DNA from: Bacillus massiliigorillae
Lineage (GTDB): Bacteria > Bacillota > Bacilli > Bacillales > DSM-1321
DNA: 64,000 bases
Direction of reading: 5' to 3'
Assembly (NCBI RefSeq): GCF_000380245.2
Contig: NZ_HG428741.1
Location: 1,634,727 to 1,698,726 of the forward strand
Position numbers and translations under genes: made by a program. Under the pieces are notes generated by a model. The model was not told the origin of the DNA and made no database searches. It saw only the letters and a list, made by a program, of their open reading frames with translations. Shown here piece by piece: positions 17,810-25,929 of this stretch. The number at the start of each line of letters is the position of its first letter. Within the stretch, counting starts at the first letter, position 1.

Positions 17810-18109
17810 CTATTTATGTAGTTTTTTCATTTCTTCAGAAACGACCATTGCTAAATCATCATTTCCAAACAGTGAAAGGACACCTAATAATGTTTCGTTC
17901 GCAATTTCTCCCGCTTCCTCTTTAGGAACTGTTAGAGAAATTGCATCTTGTAGTGCGTAATTAGTTGATTGATTCGGATATGCTCTTAAATAGACTTCTT
18001 CTGGGTTTAAGTCATGGTTTACACACCATTGTGCAAAGATGAGAATCATCATTTTCTCGTCGTTTTGAAAGTTATGGATGATTTGTTCTTCAAGTTCTTT
18101 TTTGTTCAT
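17810..18109 (-). CDS. Hypothetical small acidic protein
   Basis: A 99-residue soluble, mostly helical protein with no recognised domain. Notable stretches are MILIFAQWCVNHDLNPEEVYLRAYPNQ in the first half and LLGVLSLFGNDDLAMVVSEEMKKLHK at the end. AGAAGGAG lies upstream of the ATG on the minus strand, so translation is well supported. It is transcribed in the same direction as, and about 130 bases after, the membrane-anchored protein at 18239-18970, but the terminator between them suggests its own promoter. Confidence 0.75.
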   Translation of the reverse strand: MNKKELEEQIIHNFQNDEKMMILIFAQWCVNHDLNPEEVYLRAYPNQSTNYALQDAISLTVPKEEAGEIANETLLGVLSLFGNDDLAMVVSEEMKKLHK

Positions 18110-18194
18110 TGTTGGACTCCTTCTAGATTATCATACCTATAGTATAGCGAAATTTATTTATATAAAGTGAGCTTTTTCTTTAAATAATATAACA

Positions 18195-18226
18195 GAAAAG
18201 CAATCCATCATTAAGAAGGATTGCTA
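18195..18226 (-). terminator. Terminator of the minus-strand gene at 18239
   Basis: On the minus strand AGCAATCC (18225-18218) pairs with GGATTGCT (18206-18199) and is followed by TTTTCTG. Confidence 0.72.
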
Positions 18227-18238
18227 GTCAAGATCATT

Positions 18239-18970
18239 TTAAAAATCACGGCGCAATTCATTTTCTTCTAATGGAACTCCACCATCACTATAATCGATTA
18301 TGAATGTTCCATGTTTAAGGATGTTGTATGCTTGGGCTGATTGAATGACTTCATTTATTAAGGCTTCATCTTTTTTCTCTTGATGGCGAGGAATGGTTAT
18401 GCGAATGGTTGGTGACAATTCGAAATCTGTATAATTGTTGGGATGATTCGGATTTAGTTTCAAAGCTTTTACAAATTCTTCTTCGAGATATGCATTTATT
18501 TCGATATTATCTTTCATTTTATCTCTTATTTCATCATAATCGTCACTATCAATGATAGGTTTAACTTCTTTATTAGTAAGCGACTTTCCGAACGCCTTTT
18601 CAATCGATGGTTTAATTGCTTTTGCAATATCATTTTCCCATTTATCGATGATGAATGTGTCTTCCATTTCATTTGTTTCGCTATTTTGATAAACAAGAAA
18701 TTCTGTCCCGGTTTTCTCATGGTGCACTTTAGCAGCGTATTCGAATCCATTGAAATTTCCCATATTGTCGTATAAAGTGTCAAAAATAGTTACTTTATCT
18801 TGAAATGTTTTATCTATATATTCCTTAGCAAGTGTAATTACTTTTTTTTCTTCTTTTGAATCACTTCTCATATCAAGTATAAATGAAAAAATGAGAAGAC
18901 CTATAGCTAGCAGTAATACAGCAAAAATTGTTCCAACTATTATCACAAGCTTTTTGATTTTACTCATCAT
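18239..18970 (-). CDS. Membrane-anchored hypothetical protein
   Basis: A 243-residue protein with a basic N-terminus, one strong membrane segment (about residues 8-32, LVIIVGTIFAVLLLAIGLLIFSF) and a hydrophilic domain expected outside the membrane. No lipobox cysteine is present, so it is an anchored, not a lipid-modified, protein. The domain has an acidic middle (IIDSDDYDEIRDKMKDN) and a strand-rich end (SPTIRITIPRHQEKKDEALINEVIQ). AGGGGGG lies just before the start. I do not recognise a named family with confidence; similar small anchored proteins are common in Bacillus. Confidence 0.75.
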   Translation of the reverse strand: MMSKIKKLVIIVGTIFAVLLLAIGLLIFSFILDMRSDSKEEKKVITLAKEYIDKTFQDKVTIFDTLYDNMGNFNGFEYAAKVHHEKTGTEFLVYQNSETNEMEDTFIIDKWENDIAKAIKPSIEKAFGKSLTNKEVKPIIDSDDYDEIRDKMKDNIEINAYLEEEFVKALKLNPNHPNNYTDFELSPTIRITIPRHQEKKDEALINEVIQSAQAYNILKHGTFIIDYSDGGVPLEENELRRDF

Positions 18971-19240
18971 ATCCCCCCTAATTTAATTCTATATACTGAA
19001 CGAATGAATAGTTAAAAAAGTTGCAAGTAGGAATTTTATAATGGTTTGATTCTTTTTCATCAGTAGAAATTAAAAAATAGTAGTGGTATGATGAATAATA
19101 CAGTGAAATTATATTTAATGATTGTTTTTAAGTAACAACCATTGATAACTAATCGCTTCAATGAAGTGTTTTTTGGACAATGAGATTTAGTCTGTTAAAT
19201 GCTTAATAGAAGTAAGGATTCTAAACAGAGGTGGATAAAA

Positions 19241-19993
19241 GTGATAGTAAAGTCAGAAGCAGATCTTAGAGGCCTTAAAGAAATTGGGCAAATTGTGGCG
19301 ACAATTAGAGAAGAAATGGTGAAGGCAACAAAACCAAATGTAACAACATTAGAGCTAGATGAATTAGCGGGTGCTTTATTTGAGAAATACGGTGCAATCT
19401 CAGCTCCGAAAAATGAAGTCGACTTTCCAGGATATACTTGTATTTGTGTAAATGAAGAAGTGGCTCATGGCATTCCAAGTAAACGTGTCATTCAAGAAGG
19501 TGACTTAATAAATATAGATGTTTCAGCTTCTAAAAATGGTTATTTTGCAGATACTGGTATTTCTTTTGTTGTTGGTCAAGGTGATCAGAAGCTACATGAT
19601 TTATGTGCAGCAGCAGAAAAAGTATTTGAAGCTGGTTTGAAGAAGTTTAAAGTCGGTTCTAAATTAAATGGTGTTGGTAAAGCTGTATACAATACCGCTA
19701 AACAAAATGGGTATACAGTAATCAAAAATTTAACAGGTCATGGTGTAGGTACAGCGCTTCATGAAGCACCTGATCATATTTTGAATTATTATGATCCTCA
19801 AGATAATGCATTATTTAAAGAAGGAATGGTTATTGCATTTGAACCATTCGTTTCAACAGGAGCAGAAGAAGTATTTACAGGAGATGATGGCTGGACATTT
19901 ACAACAGCTGATAAGAGCTCTGTTGTACAAATCGAGCATACATTAATTGTTACGAAAAATGGTCCAGTAATTATTACTGGAGAAACATTTTAA
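19241..19993 (+). CDS. map: Type I methionine aminopeptidase (MapB/YflG-like)
   Basis: Removes the initiator methionine from new proteins in the cytosol using two metal ions. All five metal ligands are in place: D93, D104, H167, E201 and E232 (INIDVSASKNGYFADTGISF, GHGVGTALHEAPD, AFEPF, VQIEHT). The length of 250 residues equals the usual type I enzyme. The start is GTG 19241 with AGAGGTGGA at 19227-19235; an in-frame ATG at 19199 adds 14 non-conserved residues without a ribosome binding site. Bacillus species normally have a second copy beside adk/infA in the ribosomal protein region. This stand-alone one resembles the accessory YflG (MapB) type. It ends in a strong terminator. Confidence 0.93.
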   Translation: MIVKSEADLRGLKEIGQIVATIREEMVKATKPNVTTLELDELAGALFEKYGAISAPKNEVDFPGYTCICVNEEVAHGIPSKRVIQEGDLINIDVSASKNGYFADTGISFVVGQGDQKLHDLCAAAEKVFEAGLKKFKVGSKLNGVGKAVYNTAKQNGYTVIKNLTGHGVGTALHEAPDHILNYYDPQDNALFKEGMVIAFEPFVSTGAEEVFTGDDGWTFTTADKSSVVQIEHTLIVTKNGPVIITGETF

Positions 19994-20010
19994 ATAAGAG
20001 AATAATTTTT

Positions 20011-20055
20011 AAAGAAATGCACAAATCATTTTAGATTTGTGCATTTCTTTTTGTT
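20011..20055 (+). terminator. Strong terminator after map
   Basis: A perfect 17-bp stem, AAAGAAATGCACAAATC (20011-20027) with GATTTGTGCATTTCTTT (20034-20050), plus a T tract. Confidence 0.92.
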
Positions 20056-20130
20056 TGGAATATGAAACTGAATATTGGAAATATAATGTAAATAAAAGCT
20101 CGTATTTTTAGGGGATGAGGTGTGTAAGAG

Positions 20131-20331
20131 ATGGGACAGTACCAAAAGTATTATGTTGAAATCCAATGTACTGCGTGTAAGAGAATATTCAATGTTGAAG
20201 AAGATGAACGGGGTTATCAAAACTTCAAAGAAAATCGTGAGTTTAGATATTTCTGTAATGAATGTAAAGAGGTTATTGAAAAAGAAGCCTTATTTAACTT
20301 AATTTTTAAATTAAGAAAAGAATATTTGTGA
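20131..20331 (+). CDS. Small zinc-ribbon-like protein
   Basis: A 66-residue protein with two CXXC pairs (CTAC at 13-16 and CNEC at 42-45), a spacing typical of a single structural zinc ribbon. Between them is a charged stretch, and the C-terminus is a basic helix (LFNLIFKLRKEYL). GATGAGGTG lies upstream of ATG 20131. An ATG at 20120 in another frame gives a less plausible peptide. Such small ribbons often bind nucleic acid or another protein, but no function can be assigned. Confidence 0.72.
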   Translation: MGQYQKYYVEIQCTACKRIFNVEEDERGYQNFKENREFRYFCNECKEVIEKEALFNLIFKLRKEYL

Positions 20332-20488
20332 AGTTTTTTTTGCTATTTTGAGAACTTATTACTTTTAAAGTTTATGAGATACTTTTATGGGGGTAATTGT
20401 AGAACAATAGAAATTATTACAGTTATTCAACTGCAATACATTATTTTAGAATAATAATCGAATATTTAATTTAAGGTTGGTGAAGATA

Positions 20489-20803
20489 ATGTTAGTACAT
20501 AAAGAATTTGTTGAAAAGATTTATCAATATCAAAACCTTGTTAATGAAATGGAAGAAGTAGAAAGAGAGATTGAAACTTTCATATTGAAAGACTCAACTT
20601 TAAACTCCGCAGAACAGTCAAACGTTTGGAAAGAAATCCGAATAATCCTTAAAAATAGTGCTATTTCCAATGATCCAGAGTTAGCCATTGCTCAGCTAGA
20701 TTTAATGATCGCTCAAATCAAAGTAAAAAAACTTACCGAAAGAGCAGTTGCGACAAAGCCTAAAAATGTTTTATTATTTGATGAATTGAGTAATGCTGAA
20801 TAA
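20489..20803 (+). CDS. Hypothetical helical protein
   Basis: A 104-residue soluble protein. The first half is highly charged and coiled-coil-like (EFVEKIYQYQNLVNEMEEVEREIETF), followed by a helix pair ending IAQLDLMIAQIKVKKLTERA. No domain is recognised. ATG 20489 is chosen because GGTTGGTGAAG lies just before it; in-frame TTG and GTG codons at 20477-20482 overlap that site. A terminator follows directly, so it is a single-gene unit. Confidence 0.65.
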   Translation: MLVHKEFVEKIYQYQNLVNEMEEVEREIETFILKDSTLNSAEQSNVWKEIRIILKNSAISNDPELAIAQLDLMIAQIKVKKLTERAVATKPKNVLLFDELSNAE

Positions 20804-20819
20804 TTTATTTCATTAACAG

Positions 20820-20851
20820 AAACATCATTATTCCTTAATGATGTTTTTTTG
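20820..20851 (+). terminator. Terminator after the helical hypothetical gene
   Basis: AAACATCATTA (20820-20830) pairs perfectly with TAATGATGTTT (20836-20846) over a 5-base loop, then T-rich. Confidence 0.85.
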
Positions 20852-20994
20852 TTTGTTACCTTTCAAAGTAATTCACATACTATTGAATATACTGAATATA
20901 ATCAATTCAGTATAAAGTGTAAGATTTTAGAATAGATGTTGGACGAATTATTTAATGAAAGCATGTAAACAGACATGAAAAGGTGGTTATCATT

Positions 20995-21804
20995 ATGCAT
21001 GGCACTTATATTGGGCAGGGGAGAATGTTAATAAAACCTGTATGGGGAGGTCATTTAATTGTTTCAGCTAATGATTTGAGTATTACTCCTTATTTAATTA
21101 CCTCAGGTATTTTTGAAGCTCCTTTGACTCATTTTTTGATTAAAACGATAAAAGCCGGGAATATTGTTTTTGATATTGGTGCAAATAGCGGCTATTATAC
21201 AACATTATTAGGAATTCTTGTTGGCCCGACAGGTAAAGTAATTGCCTATGAACCTGATCCAAAAATGTTTGAATTACTATGTGATAATGTGGGTACGAAT
21301 TATTTACATGCCCAAGCAGAACTTAAGCAAAAGGCTGTATATTCCGTTCATACCGACTTAACATTACATGTGTCAGATAAATTTCCAGGACATAATTCTA
21401 TTTACAAAAGAGAAAGCGCTGAATTGAAGGATTTTGATAGTCGATTTGATCAGAAGGTCAATGAAATAAGTGTTCAAGCTGATATGCTAGATGATTATAT
21501 TGATATGTATCCGAAAATTGAATTAATTAAAATGGATATTGAAGGAGGAGAATACCAGGCGTTTTTAGGAATGAAGAAACTAATTGAGAAAAACAATGTA
21601 AATATAATTGTGTTTGAATGGAGTCGTCAAGCTTTAGGGATATACGCTAATTCAATGGCAACATTATTGCAAGAAATAGCCGATAAGACAAATAAGGTGT
21701 TTTATGTATTAAGTCCAAATGGTGACCCTGTTCGTACAACAGTAGATATGTTTAAGGAAGTGGAATTCCTTCATAATGTTTTACTAGCAAATCCGTTAGA
21801 TTAA
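20995..21804 (+). CDS. FkbM family SAM-dependent methyltransferase
   Basis: A 269-residue class I methyltransferase. Motif I is NIVFDIGANSGYYTTLLG, followed by the acidic SAM-ribose residue in VIAYEPDP; the FkbM-specific IELIKMDIEGGEY motif comes later. Family members O-methylate sugars or small molecules. ATG 20995 has AAAAGGTGG 8 bases upstream and is preferred to GTG 20983, which overlaps that site. No polysaccharide or antibiotic cluster surrounds it, so the acceptor is unknown. It lies between two terminators and is monocistronic. Confidence 0.87.
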   Translation: MHGTYIGQGRMLIKPVWGGHLIVSANDLSITPYLITSGIFEAPLTHFLIKTIKAGNIVFDIGANSGYYTTLLGILVGPTGKVIAYEPDPKMFELLCDNVGTNYLHAQAELKQKAVYSVHTDLTLHVSDKFPGHNSIYKRESAELKDFDSRFDQKVNEISVQADMLDDYIDMYPKIELIKMDIEGGEYQAFLGMKKLIEKNNVNIIVFEWSRQALGIYANSMATLLQEIADKTNKVFYVLSPNGDPVRTTVDMFKEVEFLHNVLLANPLD

Positions 21805-21840
21805 GTATAAGTATTAGCCGTTAATTATTACTGTAATTCC

Positions 21841-21890
21841 AAAATAAGAAACAGTTGTAATTTTTGAGTAAATTACTGTTTCTTATTTTC
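21841..21890 (+). terminator. Terminator after the FkbM gene
   Basis: AAAATAAGAAACAGT (21841-21855) pairs with ACTGTTTCTTATTTT (21875-21889), and the inner GTAATTT/AAATTAC extends the stem. Confidence 0.85.
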
Positions 21891-22058
21891 ATATAATGGT
21901 ATGGTTATTTTATTCCGTTTTGTTTAGTGAAATTTCAATATAATAGCAGTATATTATTATAGATGAAAATGCGATGTGCAAGGGCAACTAAACAGAGAAT
22001 AACCGCAATAATTAGATTAATATATGAAATTTTATTAAGGAAGAGTGGAGGTAATCAC

Positions 22059-22913
22059 ATGACAAATGAGAAAGTTGGTTTAGTATTAGAAGGAGGAGGA
22101 ATGAGAGGATTATATACAATTGGAGTTTTGGATTGGTTCTTAGATCAAAAAATAACAACTGATTATGTGGTCGGTGTCTCTGCAGGTGCCTGTCATGGAG
22201 TTTCATATGTATCCAAACAACGTGGCAGAAGTTACCGTGTAAATACGAATTTTTTAAATGATAAACGGTATGTTAGCTTTTCGAATTACATAAAAACAAA
22301 ATCTATGTTTGGTATGGACTTCATATTTGATGAGATTCCACATAAATTAGAACTTTTTGATTATGATGCATTTCACGCATCACCTTGTGAATATGTTACG
22401 GGGGTAACAGATGTAAGCACAGGACAACCTCATTATTTTGGCAAGGAAGAGTTAGATTATGATTCAACTATTATACGCGCATCGTCTTCTATTCCTGTCT
22501 TTTCTCCTATTGTAGAATATAAAGGTGGAAAATATCTTGATGGTGGTACTTCTGATCCGATTCCAGTCCGTAAAGCGATAGAAGATGGCTGTGATAAAGT
22601 CATTATTGTCTTAACGAGAGAAAGAGGCTATGTAAAAACACCGGAAAAATTCCGTTTTGTATATAAACGTATGTTTAAAGACTATCCTGAAATGATTCAT
22701 CTTCTTGATAGACGTCATGAAATCTATAATGAAACATTGGGCTATATTAGTAAACTTGAAAAAGAAGGCAAGGCACTTGTTATAGCACCAAGTTCGCCGA
22801 TTACAATTAGTCGTTTTGAAAAAAATCTGGACAAGCTTGAAGATATCTATCAAATGGGCTTAGATGATGCAAAGACGGCTGTTGCACCTTTATCAGAAAT
22901 AATAAATTTATAA
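22059..22913 (+). CDS. Patatin-like phospholipase (YjjU-like)
   Basis: A 284-residue serine lipid hydrolase of the bacterial patatin group. The oxyanion-hole motif EGGGMRG is at residues 11-17, the nucleophile S41 is in GVSAG, and the dyad aspartate D161 is in DGGTSDPIP. The C-terminal part (RERGYVKTPEKFRF, YPEMIHLLDRRHEIYNETL) fits the YjjU/DUF6363-like subgroup. ATG 22059 follows GTGGAGGT; the open frame continues upstream to 21963 but without a start signal. There is no signal peptide, so it acts in the cytosol or at the inner membrane face. A terminator follows. Confidence 0.9.
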   Translation: MTNEKVGLVLEGGGMRGLYTIGVLDWFLDQKITTDYVVGVSAGACHGVSYVSKQRGRSYRVNTNFLNDKRYVSFSNYIKTKSMFGMDFIFDEIPHKLELFDYDAFHASPCEYVTGVTDVSTGQPHYFGKEELDYDSTIIRASSSIPVFSPIVEYKGGKYLDGGTSDPIPVRKAIEDGCDKVIIVLTRERGYVKTPEKFRFVYKRMFKDYPEMIHLLDRRHEIYNETLGYISKLEKEGKALVIAPSSPITISRFEKNLDKLEDIYQMGLDDAKTAVAPLSEIINL

Positions 22914-22925
22914 CTAATTTATAAG

Positions 22926-22969
22926 GATAGATAAGGTAGATTGAAAAATCACTTTATCTATCTTTTTTA
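22926..22969 (+). terminator. Terminator after the patatin gene
   Basis: GATAGATAAGGT (22926-22937) pairs with ACTTTATCTATC (22951-22962) with one wobble, then T6. It separates convergent genes. Confidence 0.82.
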
Positions 22970-22981
22970 TAATTAACCGTA

Positions 22982-24358
22982 CTAAAAATGTAAAAATTTA
23001 TTTGGAGTCGGGTGATATTTTCTACTGTCAAGAAAAGTAATACATTGAGTCAATCGTTCTATCCCTATTTTTATTTTACTCTCGTTCACTTGAGAGATAC
23101 TTAATCGAAGGATATTTTCCTTTTTATATTCTGGTAAAAACATTCTAGATGCATCATCAACATATATTTGCTGCTCATTTAGCATATGAACTACTTGATT
23201 TGCTGTCACATTAGCTGGCAAACTGATGGATAGATAGAATCCTGAAGTTGGTTTAGTAAATTGAGTATTATCTGGTAGCAATAATGCACATGCTTCTTGA
23301 AGAATGTGCATTTTAGCACTGTATACCTCTTTTATTTTTTTGAGATGGCTATAAAACATACCACTTTTCAAATAGATATCTAGGGCACCTTGAGAAAGTG
23401 TGGAACTATTAAAATCCGAACTGAATTTATAGCGCAAAAAATTATTAATCATTACTGTTGGAAGTACGACAGAAGCTATTCTTAATCCAGGGAGAAATAT
23501 TTTCGAAAAGCTTTTAATATATATCACTCTTCCAGAAGGATTAAAAGAAAATAAAGGATCTGACTTTGTATTCAGATCAAGGTCTCCTAAAAAATCATCT
23601 TCGATTATATAGACATCATATTTTTCAGCTAGCTCAACGATTTTTTTCTTTTCACTATTTGAGTAACTATGTCCAAGTGGATTGTGAAATCTCGGGATAA
23701 TGTAGAAAAACTTTATATCATTATTTCGAAAAATGTATTCCAGACGATCCAAATCAATTCCATTCATTGATAGCTCTATGCCAAAAGTAGTTGCTTGGTG
23801 TAGATTGATAGACTCAATTAATCCGAAATATGTAGGCTGTTCAATAAGAATATTGTTTTTTCCATTTGGAAATGGCATAGAAACTAATAAATTTAGAGCT
23901 TGCTGTGAGCCAGAAACAATGACTACTCTTTCAGGCTGAGTAAAAACTTGTAATTCTTGTAAATACTTCACTAACTGCACTCGTAAAGAGTAAAGACCTT
24001 GTTGATCAGAGTATGTAAGAATCTCTTCCTTGTATTGTTCAATAGCTTTATTCATACAATGTTGAAACTCTATAATAGGCATAACGTTCTTATCTGGACC
24101 AGCAGATAAGAAGTCAATTACATCATATTCATTTGTCACATTTTGAAATTCATTTACAACATAATAGCCGCTTTTAGGAACAGAGTATATTAAGTGTTCT
24201 TTTTCAAGTTCGGTGTAAGCTTTAATAACTGTATTTTTACTACATGATAAATCCTCCGATAACTGGCGAACTGATGGTAGTTTACTACCTGCAACGAGCG
24301 ATCCAACTTTAAGCTGCATTTTAATTTTGTTCATTATCTCCATATATTTTGAGCTCAT
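22982..24358 (-). CDS. MocR family regulator (GntR DNA-binding domain fused to aminotransferase fold)
   Basis: A 458-residue PLP-dependent transcription factor. Residues about 5-70 form a GntR winged helix (GSKLPSVRQLSEDLSCSKNTVIKAYTELEKEHLI). The rest is a class I aminotransferase fold with the expected PLP lysine K286 in SFSK, IIEDDFLGDL upstream of it, and GLRIASVV after. MocR proteins sense a metabolite through PLP and control divergent metabolic or export genes. It is transcribed away from the EamA gene at 24520, with a perfect 18-bp palindrome between them just upstream of its AGGAGG. It probably controls both itself and the exporter. Confidence 0.93.
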   Translation of the reverse strand: MSSKYMEIMNKIKMQLKVGSLVAGSKLPSVRQLSEDLSCSKNTVIKAYTELEKEHLIYSVPKSGYYVVNEFQNVTNEYDVIDFLSAGPDKNVMPIIEFQHCMNKAIEQYKEEILTYSDQQGLYSLRVQLVKYLQELQVFTQPERVVIVSGSQQALNLLVSMPFPNGKNNILIEQPTYFGLIESINLHQATTFGIELSMNGIDLDRLEYIFRNNDIKFFYIIPRFHNPLGHSYSNSEKKKIVELAEKYDVYIIEDDFLGDLDLNTKSDPLFSFNPSGRVIYIKSFSKIFLPGLRIASVVLPTVMINNFLRYKFSSDFNSSTLSQGALDIYLKSGMFYSHLKKIKEVYSAKMHILQEACALLLPDNTQFTKPTSGFYLSISLPANVTANQVVHMLNEQQIYVDDASRMFLPEYKKENILRLSISQVNESKIKIGIERLTQCITFLDSRKYHPTPNKFLHF

Positions 24359-24375
24359 ATTCTTTATCCTCCTTC

Positions 24376-24393
24376 ATCTGTACCGGTACAGAT
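24376..24393. promoter_or_regulatory. Perfect 18-bp palindrome between mocR and eamA
   Basis: ATCTGTACCGGTACAGAT is fully self-complementary and lies 17 bases before the MocR start, in the divergent intergenic region. It is the obvious candidate binding site for the MocR regulator. Position next to the mocR ribosome binding site fits autorepression. Confidence 0.75.
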
Positions 24394-24519
24394 GGGTAAA
24401 ACAATCGTTTATTTTTATTTTGTATACATATTAATATGTTAATAATATCAAAGTTGTTTTCGGAAAAGTCAGGAAATGATGCAGATATGGTACAAAATAT
24501 ACAGATAGGGGTTGTTTAC

Positions 24520-25422
24520 ATGCAAAGAGAAACTAGAAAGAAATATGGATTAATGTTGGGATTATTAGGAGTTATTTGTTTTAGTTTAACACTCCCCTCT
24601 ACAAGCATTGCAGTAGAGTATTTTGGAACTACGGTCGTTGGTTTAGGAAGAACAGTAGTAGCCGCTTTTTTAGTAGCTTTGGTGTTTATTGTTCGAAAAG
24701 AAAAACTCCCTTCCCTTCGCCAATTCAAAAGTCTAATTATTGTTGCTATTGGTGCAGTTTTAGGTTTTCCTCTCCTCACTTCTTGGGCAATGAAATCCTT
24801 GCCGGTTTCTCATGGAGCTGTGGAAGTAGCTCTGCTACCATTAGCAACAACAGCATTTGCTATGTTTAGAGCAGGGGAAATTCCTTCTTTGAAATTTTGG
24901 ATTTCAAGTATAATCGGCTCTACAGCAGTTATTATCTATGCACTTCATCTGGGATTTGGTCAATTGCAATTTGCAGATTTGGCTTTACTTACAGCGGTGC
25001 TAATTCTTGGTCTTAGCTATGCAGAAGGTGGGAGATTAGCTAAAGAATTAGGTAGTTGGCAAGTAATTGCTTGGGCAATCATGATTGGTGCTCCATTTTT
25101 TATTATTCCAGTTGGACTAAACATTACAACTGAAATGTTCCATGCTCCCATAAAAGCTTGGGTAAGTTTCATTTATCTCGCAGTGGTTAGTCAATTTCTA
25201 TCATATGTCGCTTGGTATAGTGGAATGGCTATAGGTGGAATAGCTAGTGTTAGTCAGATTCAATATTTACAACCATTTTTGATGATTCTGTTTTCAACGG
25301 TATTTCTAGACGAATCCATCACATTATTCACTCTAGTAATATCAGTGATTGTTGTGTTCTCAGTAATAATCGGCAAAAATGCTCCCGTATCAAAAAAGGG
25401 AGCTGCATTAGAGAAAAACTAA
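24520..25422 (+). CDS. EamA family transporter, divergent partner of MocR
   Basis: A 300-residue ten-helix DMT transporter. Helix 1 has GVICFSLTLPSTSIAVEYFG, the first repeat ends near ALLPLATTAFAMFRAGE, and the second ends with QIQYLQPFLMILFSTVFLDESI. ATG 24520 follows AGATAGGGG; an in-frame ATG at 24436 adds 28 residues without a signal. Head-to-head pairing of an EamA exporter with a MocR regulator is a recurrent arrangement in Firmicutes, usually interpreted as export of an amino acid or amine sensed via PLP. The substrate is unknown. Confidence 0.88.
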   Translation: MQRETRKKYGLMLGLLGVICFSLTLPSTSIAVEYFGTTVVGLGRTVVAAFLVALVFIVRKEKLPSLRQFKSLIIVAIGAVLGFPLLTSWAMKSLPVSHGAVEVALLPLATTAFAMFRAGEIPSLKFWISSIIGSTAVIIYALHLGFGQLQFADLALLTAVLILGLSYAEGGRLAKELGSWQVIAWAIMIGAPFFIIPVGLNITTEMFHAPIKAWVSFIYLAVVSQFLSYVAWYSGMAIGGIASVSQIQYLQPFLMILFSTVFLDESITLFTLVISVIVVFSVIIGKNAPVSKKGAALEKN

Positions 25423-25481
25423 CTGCATTTCAATTCAGATAGCTAAATCATTAAAGGTTGAAATTGAGTGACATGTAACTT

Positions 25482-25658
25482 ATGAATAGGTGTATTGTAT
25501 TAAATGAAAAGTTTGTCATTAATATAGAAGGAAAAGCAAAGTTAAGTCAAAATCATCCATTGCAGAGACAGGAGTTAATTATTCATCAACTGGAACAGAG
25601 TTCAAATACAGTTGAGCAACAGATTTCATTATTAATGAAAGCAAATATAAAAAAATAG
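25482..25658 (+). CDS. Possible small protein
   Basis: A 58-residue open frame with natural-looking composition: a beta-like start (CIVLNEKFVINIEGKAKL) and a glutamine-rich helix (QRQELIIHQLEQSSNTVEQQ). The ribosome binding site is weak, and the frame could be the end of a truncated gene. A hairpin follows about 50 bases later. No family is recognised. Confidence 0.35.
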   Translation: MNRCIVLNEKFVINIEGKAKLSQNHPLQRQELIIHQLEQSSNTVEQQISLLMKANIKK

Positions 25659-25705
25659 TTTTGTAAGTTACCTCACTAATGGGTAGATAAATTACTTCAA
25701 TATCA

Positions 25706-25750
25706 GGAGCTTAGCTTAATAGCTGAAATTATTAAGTATAAGCTCTTTTC
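25706..25750 (+). terminator. Possible terminator
   Basis: GAGCTTA (25707-25713) pairs with TAAGCTC (25738-25744), followed by TTTTC. The loop is long and contains further short pairing, so strength is doubtful. Confidence 0.45.
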
Positions 25751-25929
25751 TTGTTAGATAACTCTTGAATTCAGCTATTTTTTATATTGTGTTTTTGCAA
25801 TTACAGTAAAATTCCTAATTTCTTGTTAAAAACACATTCAGTGCATTAACATAGTTAAGCAGAGATAGAGGATGGTGACCTAACCTCTAATAAAATGTTG
25901 GAAATATCTTTATCTAAGGAGTGGTAGAA

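Larger units (their letters stand above)
25423..25915. other. Intergenic stretch between EamA and glycosyltransferase genes
   Basis: About 490 bases. It holds a 58-codon small frame (25482-25658) and the hairpin at 25706-25750. The remainder is AT-rich with no recognised signal apart from the presumed promoter of the glycosyltransferase. Confidence 0.45.
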
